Source of the DNA: CBIFWW01 sp966186435
Lineage (GTDB): Bacteria > Pseudomonadota > Gammaproteobacteria > Enterobacterales > Enterobacteriaceae
Assembly: GCA_966186435.1 (NCBI GenBank)
Contig: CBIFWW010000116.1
Span: 1 to 10,642 of the forward strand
Length of the DNA stretch: 10,642 nucleotides
Reading direction: 5' to 3'
Shown here: positions 6,810-10,642 of the stretch, piece after piece
Layout: every line of letters begins with the position of its first letter
Position numbering within the stretch: the first letter of the stretch is position 1
Notes under the pieces: generated by a model
Seen by the model: the letters and a program-made list of their open reading frames with translations, nothing else
What the model was told of the DNA's origin: nothing
Database searches by the model: none
Made by a program: the position numbers and the translations under genes

Positions 6810-7442
6810 TTAAGAGGGATTCAAGCCATTTAAGGGGCGGCTAACCATGGGTACATCTGAGAGCCAGTTTTTCTCTCCACGAGCACGGAAATCTGCAATC
6901 GCTTCTTCAATAACTTCACGGCTTAAAACCTTGGATTCCACAATCATTTGTAGGCCAAGCCCTGGGACAAAGCCCGGCAGAATACGATAGCCGCAAAAGA
7001 CAGGGGGTGGGGAATGGCGTTTAAGCTCTTGTTTACGCTTATTAACGACATCAAAGAAATTCAGCCCATCAACACGGGGATATTCTCTAACGAATCTGTT
7101 CATCCCCATACGGCGTAAAGCCTCCATGTCACCCGACTTCTTTAGGTCTGATATTGCTTTAACCCAAACGTCATTAAATGCCACTTCGCTTACCAGATCC
7201 TCAAAAGCAACCTCTGCCGTAATGATTTCCGCATTCCAGTAAACTGCGGGATCGCGACCTAAAAAAACAATATCACTCCAATCCCAAATACCGCTGGAAA
7301 CACCCTCATAATGATCAATTGGGTCATGGTACACGCCCCCACACCTAGCGCGTTCAAGGTGAATAAGGTTTTTAATACGTTGTGTTTTAGCCCGACGTTT
7401 GCGGCGTGACAGAGAGATGAAAAGGGGTTTTTTGCGGCTCAT
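6810..7442 (-). CDS. Conserved-looking hypothetical protein, phage-like cassette (210 aa)
   Basis: The frame is open from 7478, but ATG 7442 is preferred. It is preceded by GAGGAAAG six bases upstream, and the protein then begins MSRKKPLFISLSRRKRRAK, a strongly basic N-terminus. The rest is soluble, with no signal peptide or membrane segment. Notable blocks are ERARCGGVYHDPIDHYEGVS, WDWSDIVFLGRDPAVYWN and, near the end, IEEAIADFRARGEKNWLS. I do not recognise a named domain. The many aromatic and charged motifs and the normal codon pattern make it a real gene. It is the first of three minus-strand genes that end with two phage-like small proteins. A nucleic-acid or phage-related role is only a guess from the basic tail and company. 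Its own promoter, expected in 7443-7560, is not evident. Confidence 0.65.
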   Translation of the reverse strand: MSRKKPLFISLSRRKRRAKTQRIKNLIHLERARCGGVYHDPIDHYEGVSSGIWDWSDIVFLGRDPAVYWNAEIITAEVAFEDLVSEVAFNDVWVKAISDLKKSGDMEALRRMGMNRFVREYPRVDGLNFFDVVNKRKQELKRHSPPPVFCGYRILPGFVPGLGLQMIVESKVLSREVIEEAIADFRARGEKNWLSDVPMVSRPLNGLNPS

Positions 7443-7691
7443 GGAACTTTCCTCACACAGGCGTTGGGAAATATCCAACTCAACAGGCTATGCGAAGCTG
7501 TGGCAATCTACAAGATTATTTTTTAAGCAAATTAAGTGATTTCACAGTATGTTGTGGCTATGGTCATCTAATAGCTTACTGGGTATTGCTTCAAGGCAAA
7601 AAGGTTTTGCGAAGCGAATTCCAGATTAATATTATGCCTCGCCAATTAAGCTAAAACCCCTTGCCGCCACTACCTTAGGACAGTATCTTTC

Positions 7692-7719
7692 CCCGGCACC
7701 TGCAAAATCAGGTGCCGGG
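7692..7719 (+). repeat. Perfect 11-bp hairpin upstream of the Ash-like/symE unit
   Basis: CCCGGCACCTG (7692-7702) pairs perfectly with CAGGTGCCGGG (7709-7719) around the six-base loop CAAAAT. No T-run follows on either strand, so it is not a standard terminator. The following ATTGGAACC (7720-7728) recurs as ATTGGAACC at 7871-7879, just before symE. I recall similar hairpin-plus-GATTGGAACCC segments upstream of Ash/Icd-like genes in enterobacteria, so it probably belongs to this unit and may act as a structured 5' leader. Confidence 0.6.
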
Positions 7720-7744
7720 ATTGGAACCCTGATAATGTTACAGG

Positions 7745-7764
7745 CGACATAGGATATTATGTCG
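7745..7764. promoter_or_regulatory. Operator-like dyad upstream of the Ash-like ORF
   Basis: CGACATA-GGATAT-TATGTCG is a perfect 7-bp inverted repeat with a six-base spacer, 20 bases before the ATG of the Ash-like ORF. TATTAT within it could serve as a -10 element, but no matching -35 is seen. It could be a repressor site or a small RNA hairpin; the sequence does not decide. Confidence 0.4.
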
Positions 7765-7783
7765 TGCGCTCAGCTATACCTCA

Positions 7784-7957
7784 ATGGTGGGCTGGGCGGG
7801 GGCACCGAAAGGTGCGCCGGTTTCCTGTAACGCCGGTAGTTCCAACCCCGTCCAAGTCCACCACCATGAGATTGGAACCTCTGTTGGTGGTTTATTACCC
7901 GATACAGGAGGCTGCCAATATGGCTACAACCCTTACCCAAACTCTGCCCTTATCTGA
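7784..7957 (+). CDS. Ash/Icd-like short ORF overlapping symE
   Basis: A 57-codon frame begins MVGWAGAPKGAPVSCNAGSS and ends ..GYNPYPNSALI. The block VGWAGAPKGAPVS..AG..NPV is the recognisable core of the Phage_ASH / Icd-like family, best known from satellite phage P4 and widespread as short, often incomplete copies in enterobacterial chromosomes. Full-length members have a longer N-terminal part; here a stop in frame at 7733-7735 and the lack of an ATG upstream limit it. It may therefore be a truncated copy or only a leader peptide. A GNRA-type hairpin (GCACC-GAAA-GGTGC, 7802-7815) lies within it. It runs 38 bases past the symE start in another frame, so translation of one could affect the other. 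No clear ribosome-binding site precedes ATG 7784. Confidence 0.4.
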   Translation: MVGWAGAPKGAPVSCNAGSSNPVQVHHHEIGTSVGGLLPDTGGCQYGYNPYPNSALI

Positions 7958-8177
7958 CACACACGCCTTACCCCAACGACGTTACACCGTCGGCTACGCT
8001 CCTCAACGCGGGGATACCAGCCGCCCGGCCTTAAATCTCAGCGGTAAGTGGCTGCGAGAAGCTGGCTTCGACACCGGCACTGGCGTCACGGTTAAAATCG
8101 CCGATGGTTGCATCGTGCTAATTGCTGATGACCTGCAAACCCAAGAGCTGCGAAAAGAACTTAAACAGTTGCAGTAA
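7920..8177 (+). CDS. symE: SymE-family type I toxin-like protein (85 aa)
   Basis: The protein contains RRYTVGYAPQ...SRPALNLSGKWL, then REAGFDTGTGVTVKIADGCI and VLIADD. This is the SymE core, an AbrB-like fold that has evolved into an RNA-targeting toxin in E. coli, where the antisense RNA SymR blocks its translation. The open frame runs up from 7764, but ATG 7920 is preferred because AGGAGG lies 9 bases upstream and the Ash-like frame occupies the DNA before it. The product is shorter than E. coli SymE (113 aa), ending in ELRKELKQLQ; this length class occurs among SymE homologues, but loss of the tail is possible. An antisense SymR-like RNA would be expected over the 5' end; I could not recognise its promoter. 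The IS element begins 13 bases after the stop. Confidence 0.78.
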   Translation: MATTLTQTLPLSDTHALPQRRYTVGYAPQRGDTSRPALNLSGKWLREAGFDTGTGVTVKIADGCIVLIADDLQTQELRKELKQLQ

Positions 8178-8269
8178 TCGGTAAAGGCGGTGTAAGTATC
8201 CCGCATAATCGTGCCATTCACATTTAGAGATCTTCCGGCATACTCATTTTGCCAACGAAGGAGATCGCT

Positions 8270-8548
8270 ATGCGTAAAGCCCGTTTTACTGAGCATCAGA
8301 TCATCACAGTGATTAAGTCAGTTGAAGCCGGACGAACAGTGAAAGATGTCTGTCGAGAAGCCGGTATCTCTGAAGCCACGTATTACAACTGGAAGTCTAA
8401 ATACGGTGGCATGGAAGCATCTGATATTAAAATGATAAAGGATCTTGAGGACGAGAACCGGCGGCTCAAGCAGATGTTTGCCGACCTCAGTCTTGAAAAT
8501 CGCGCACTGAAAGACGTTATCGAAAAAAGCTCTGAAGCCAGCCTTTAA
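8270..8548 (+). CDS. IS3-family transposase OrfA
   Basis: A 92-residue protein beginning MRKARFTEHQIITVIKSVEA, with a helix-turn-helix (about 21-45: RTVKDVCREAGISEATYYNW) and a leucine-zipper-like coiled coil (about 58-86: DLEDENRRLKQMFADLSLEN). AAGGAG lies 7 bases before ATG 8270, which is why this start is preferred over the upstream in-frame ATG at 8249. OrfA binds the IS ends and is normally joined to OrfB by -1 frameshifting on an A-run. Members of the group usually end ..VIEKKL. Here the tract has six A's (8523-8528), and the protein instead ends ..VIEKSSEASL, consistent with loss of one A. Confidence 0.9.
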   Translation: MRKARFTEHQIITVIKSVEAGRTVKDVCREAGISEATYYNWKSKYGGMEASDIKMIKDLEDENRRLKQMFADLSLENRALKDVIEKSSEASL

Positions 8549-8558
8549 GCGTGAGCTG

Positions 8559-9380
8559 GTGACGCATCTGATAACAACATTCGGACTGAGTATTCGTCAG
8601 GCCTGCAGGAGTCTAAACCTGAGCAGAACCGTTTATCATTATCGTCCGGACAACACCCGTGACGATCCCGTTATTTTCGCGTTACAGGCGGCGGCTGAAA
8701 AATATCCACGTTACGGCTTCCCGAAGCTTTTTCAGGTTCTGAATCGGCAGGGATATCAGTGGAACCATAAGCGGATCCACCGCATTTACTGCCTGCTGAA
8801 ACTGAATTTTCGTCGCAAAGGCAAACAGCGTCTGCCGGTACGTAACCCATCGCCGCTGACCACTCCTGAAGCTTTGAACCAGAGCTGGTCTGTTGATTTT
8901 ATGCATGATGCGCTGATTTGCGGTCGTCGCTTTCGCACCTTTAATGTCGTCGATGATTTTAATCGCGAGGCTTTGTCGATAGAAATAGACCTGAACCTGC
9001 CGGCCCAACGAGTGGTTCATGTGCTCGACAGGATCGCAGCAATCCGGGGATACCCCGCTATGCTTCGCATGGATAACGGTCCGGAATTAATTTCGCTGAC
9101 TCTGGCTGACTGGGCAGAAATGCACGCTGTGCAGCTGGAATTTATCGAACCGGGTAAACCGACTCAGAATGCATTTATTGAACGCTTTAACCGGACATAC
9201 CGCACTGAAATACTCGATTTCTATCTGTTCAGGACGTTGAACGAAGTACGAGAAATCACAGAACGGTGGCTTTCAGAATATAACTGTGAACGTCCACATG
9301 AATCACTGAACAACCTGACACCGGAGGAATACCGATTACAACATCATCTGACCGGGATCTCTAAAAGTGCGTGGAACTAA
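8559..9380 (+). CDS. IS3-family transposase OrfB (DDE catalytic domain)
   Basis: Counting from a possible GTG start at 8559 there are 273 residues: an HTH_21-like region (HKRIHRIYCLLKLNFRRKGK), then the rve integrase core. The catalytic triad is visible: D113 (WSVDFMHD), D172 (RMDNGPE) and E208 (NAFIERFN), a DD(35)E spacing. The C-terminal YNCERPHESLNNLTPEEY is typical of the group. The frame is open upstream to the A-run in orfA, reading ALKPAFKRELVTHL, as expected for a protein made mainly as an OrfAB fusion. Relative to orfA it lies in +1 rather than the usual -1 frame because the slippery run seems one base short. The catalytic part is intact; production of the fusion is doubtful. Confidence 0.9.
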   Translation: MTHLITTFGLSIRQACRSLNLSRTVYHYRPDNTRDDPVIFALQAAAEKYPRYGFPKLFQVLNRQGYQWNHKRIHRIYCLLKLNFRRKGKQRLPVRNPSPLTTPEALNQSWSVDFMHDALICGRRFRTFNVVDDFNREALSIEIDLNLPAQRVVHVLDRIAAIRGYPAMLRMDNGPELISLTLADWAEMHAVQLEFIEPGKPTQNAFIERFNRTYRTEILDFYLFRTLNEVREITERWLSEYNCERPHESLNNLTPEEYRLQHHLTGISKSAWN

Positions 9381-9396
9381 ACCGGGTCTATTTACA

Positions 9397-9867
9397 ACCA
9401 CACCAGCATGCCACAAGAACATCATGAAGCAGGTTTGTTGGGGTCTTCGCCTGCTGCTATATAGACAGGTGCTGTCATTCAGCTTTCGCCTTCATCACAA
9501 GTTGAAACCGCAGCTAATATGGCTCTAGCACCTGAGATGCCATTCTTAGATTAGTTGAGACAAGGAGCATCGACTAACCACTTAGAGATTAATGATGTAC
9601 AGGCTAAAATTCCCATTGCGGATGGTGCAGTCTTTCTTGTTTCACCGGAGATCTTTAAGCTGTTCATCAAAGAAACCAGTGGTTCTGTCGGTGAAGAGTG
9701 GCGAGAGGAGCAAAAAGCATTCCAGAAATTGAGGCCGCATCTCTGAGGCAAGGAGGGGGACCTGTGAGGTTCGAGACCCGCGCAATACGCGAAAAGTAAA
9801 AGGATATATTCTAGAGAATTCAACGACTCTTTTTCCTGATAGCCTACCAGAAAAAATCCTTATTTAA
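9397..9867 (+). pseudogene. C-terminal remnant of MobH/TraI-type conjugative relaxase
   Basis: Directly after the IS, a decayed reading frame can be followed. It gives a Ser/Ala-rich linker, TAG at 9462-9464, then SPSSQVETAANMALAPEMPF and LD, and TAG at 9552-9554 (probably a former Trp codon). It goes on LRQGASTNHLEINDVQAKIP and ADGAVFLVSPEIFKLFI, then WREEQKAFQKL. The frame then shifts by +1 near 9740 and continues TCEVRDPRNTRKVKGYILEN and STTLFPDSLPEKI to TAA 9865-9867. These blocks match in order the C-terminal domain of MobH-family relaxases (TraI_2_C, formerly DUF1528: LRQG..SHKL.INDA.A.VHTV..., FLV.PGIF, CEV.GPR.SRK..GYLLE). Such relaxases are carried by integrative conjugative elements. 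Two stops, a frameshift and absence of the N-terminal relaxase domain make it non-functional. Confidence 0.82.
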
Positions 9868-10058
9868 CATTCATGGAGAAGAATTAAGTTTTGCAGGGCT
9901 TTTGTCTGCTCTTTTTAATAGGGGGTTAGATGTTTAAGGGGGTAAGAGGTAATGCTTTTATTACTTATCCTGATATTGACTTTTTACTATAAAAATAGGC
10001 GCAATAGGCTTGTTATGTTTCCATTACGCCTGAGGTTACAACTAACGCGGCAGGGCGG
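9868..10058. other. AT-rich stretch, no gene supported
   Basis: Between the relaxase remnant and the antiporter gene I see no supported gene. One plus-strand frame (about 9813-9932) stays open and reads HGEELSFAGLLSALFNRGLD before TAA, but it has no start codon and overlaps the relaxase remnant. ATG 9952, with AGAGG upstream, opens a hydrophobic 76-residue frame, but it runs antisense into the antiporter. No T-rich terminator hairpin was found after the antiporter stop. Confidence 0.5.
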
Positions 10059-10642
10059 CTATGATGTGAGTTGTGCTGCCTGTGGGCTATCTTCTTTATT
10101 TCTTAATAATGCCTTTAGAATAGGGGTAATCATAAATGTGCTGACAACGGCCATAATAACCAGCATTGTGAATATTTTTTGAGGTAAGAGGCCTAGGTCG
10201 TAACCAACGTTTAAGACGATTAACTCCATTAAAGCTCTCGTATTCATGGAGAAGCCAATAATAAGTGAATTTTTGTGCGTTTCTCCGACGAATCGACTAG
10301 CCAGATAGGTTCCACCAAATTTACCAACGAATGCAAGCAGGCAAATTACTATACATAACATAATGTCTGACAGTTCAGATAATAAACCTATATTGGTTTT
10401 TAATCCGGTATAGGCAAAAAAGAGCGGCAGAAAAAAAACGTTAACAAAACGGCCAATGGTTACATTCCATGCATGAACAAAATTTCTATTCTTATGTAAG
10501 CTTAAGCCAAAGATAAAACCACCGATAATAGCGTATACACCCAAGTAGCTCGTGATGATGGCACTAACAAGCAGTCCCGAGATAATATAAAAAAAGATAA
10601 TGGAATTTATTTGTTGAGCATTTTTTAGCAGTCTCTCTATAT
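10059..10642 (-). CDS. Cation/proton antiporter (CPA2 type), C-terminal part
   Basis: The minus-strand frame is open from the window edge to TAG at 10059-10061, giving 193 residues of a membrane protein whose start lies outside. About six hydrophobic segments are visible, including INSIIFFYIISGLLVSAIIT, YAIIGGFIFGLSL, FVNVFFLPLFFAYTGL, MLCIVICLLAFVGKFGG and IFTMLVIMAVVSTFMITPIL. The motifs FF.PLFFAYTGL.TNIGLL and GFSMNTRALMELIVLNVGYD are characteristic of the Na_H_Exchanger (CPA2/KefB-like) domain. These proteins exchange Na+ or K+ for H+ across the inner membrane. The short tail ends KEDSPQAAQLTS, with no RCK nucleotide-binding domain as in KefB/KefC. The base composition is clearly more AT-rich than gss or spdH, suggesting separate acquisition. 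Its real partners lie beyond the window. Confidence 0.85.
   Translation of the reverse strand, partial: IERLLKNAQQINSIIFFYIISGLLVSAIITSYLGVYAIIGGFIFGLSLHKNRNFVHAWNVTIGRFVNVFFLPLFFAYTGLKTNIGLLSELSDIMLCIVICLLAFVGKFGGTYLASRFVGETHKNSLIIGFSMNTRALMELIVLNVGYDLGLLPQKIFTMLVIMAVVSTFMITPILKALLRNKEDSPQAAQLTS

Larger units (their letters stand above)
7443..7783. other. Gene-free stretch with hairpins
   Basis: No convincing gene is seen on either strand in these 341 bases. The left half is AT-rich and should carry the promoter of the minus-strand cassette, but no good -35/-10 pair stands out. It holds an imperfect hairpin at 7588-7615 (GCTTC and GCAAAA arms, AAG bulge, three-base loop). The right half holds the strong hairpin at 7692-7719 and the dyad at 7745-7764, listed separately, which lead into the Ash-like/symE unit. 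Confidence 0.6.
8191..9396 (+). mobile_element. IS3-family insertion sequence (IS407-like group)
   Basis: The element of about 1206 bp has the two-frame plan of the IS3 family: orfA with a helix-turn-helix and coiled coil, and orfB with a DD(35)E catalytic core. The proposed ends are TGTAAGTATCCCG on the left (8191) and, read inward from the right end (9396), TGTAAATAGACCCGG. They share TGTAA.TA and CCCG across a one-base gap and start with the family's TG. Flanking bases are GCGG on the left and ACCA on the right, so no target-site duplication is seen. The ends are set by eye; the exact IS name needs a database. Confidence 0.82.

Noticed and set aside
7730..7744. CTGATAATGTTACAG as a LexA box for symE
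   Set aside because: A LexA site needs CTGT-N8-ACAG (16 bases); this one is 15 bases long and has CTGA on the left.
9755..9792. GAGGTTCGAGACCC, looking like a tRNA T-loop or a tRNA-derived attachment site
   Set aside because: The supposed T-stem does not pair (only two of five positions), no acceptor or anticodon arms are found, and the bases are explained by the relaxase coding remnant (CEVRDPRN).
9813..9932. Open frame reading HGEELSFAGLLSALFNRGLD
   Set aside because: No start codon, only about 40 codons, and it overlaps the relaxase remnant in another frame; kept only as a remark.
9952..10182. Plus-strand 76-residue hydrophobic ORF with AGAGG upstream
   Set aside because: More than half is antisense to the well-supported antiporter gene, and no family resemblance is seen; best explained as a shadow frame.
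1..10642. CRISPR arrays, rRNA or tRNA genes
   Set aside because: No regularly spaced direct repeats and no RNA gene cores were seen on either strand.

Overview
The window comes from a member of the Enterobacterales. It opens with yjdM divergent from a crfC remnant, the gene order known from Escherichia coli. The gss product aligns residue for residue with E. coli glutathionylspermidine synthetase/amidase, and the accessory part carries symE- and Ash-type sequences typical of enterobacteria. A spermidine dehydrogenase gene is compatible with Serratia or a relative, but the genus cannot be fixed from this sequence.

Left part (1-911): the start of yjdM lies on the minus strand. On the plus strand a decayed crfC has lost its central part and shows a damaged P-loop. 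Further debris follows, which synteny suggests may be yjcZ.

Polyamine block (912-6127): intact gss, a strong hairpin terminator, then a two-gene operon. The operon encodes a twin-arginine-exported FAD oxidoreductase of the spermidine dehydrogenase type and, overlapping it by ATGA, a periplasmic tri-haem cytochrome c. Gss links spermidine to glutathione in the cytoplasm. The exported pair would oxidise polyamine in the periplasm and pass electrons towards the respiratory chain. The side-by-side placement suggests a polyamine-handling locus.

Accessory part (6128-9867): a minus-strand cassette of three small genes of phage-like character. The first is a basic 210-residue protein. The second is a cysteine-rich 77-codon gene interrupted by an in-frame ochre codon and preceded by nested inverted repeats. 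The third is a 96-residue protein. Next come a conserved-looking hairpin region, an Ash-like short ORF overlapping a symE toxin-family gene, and a 1.2 kb IS3-family element. The two frames of that element are joined by a slippery A-run that seems one base short. Directly beyond the IS lies the decayed C-terminal end of a MobH/TraI-type conjugative relaxase, with two stops and a frameshift. This is the trace of a lost integrative conjugative element.

Right end (10059-10642): the 3' part of an AT-rich CPA2-type cation/proton antiporter gene on the minus strand, running off the window.
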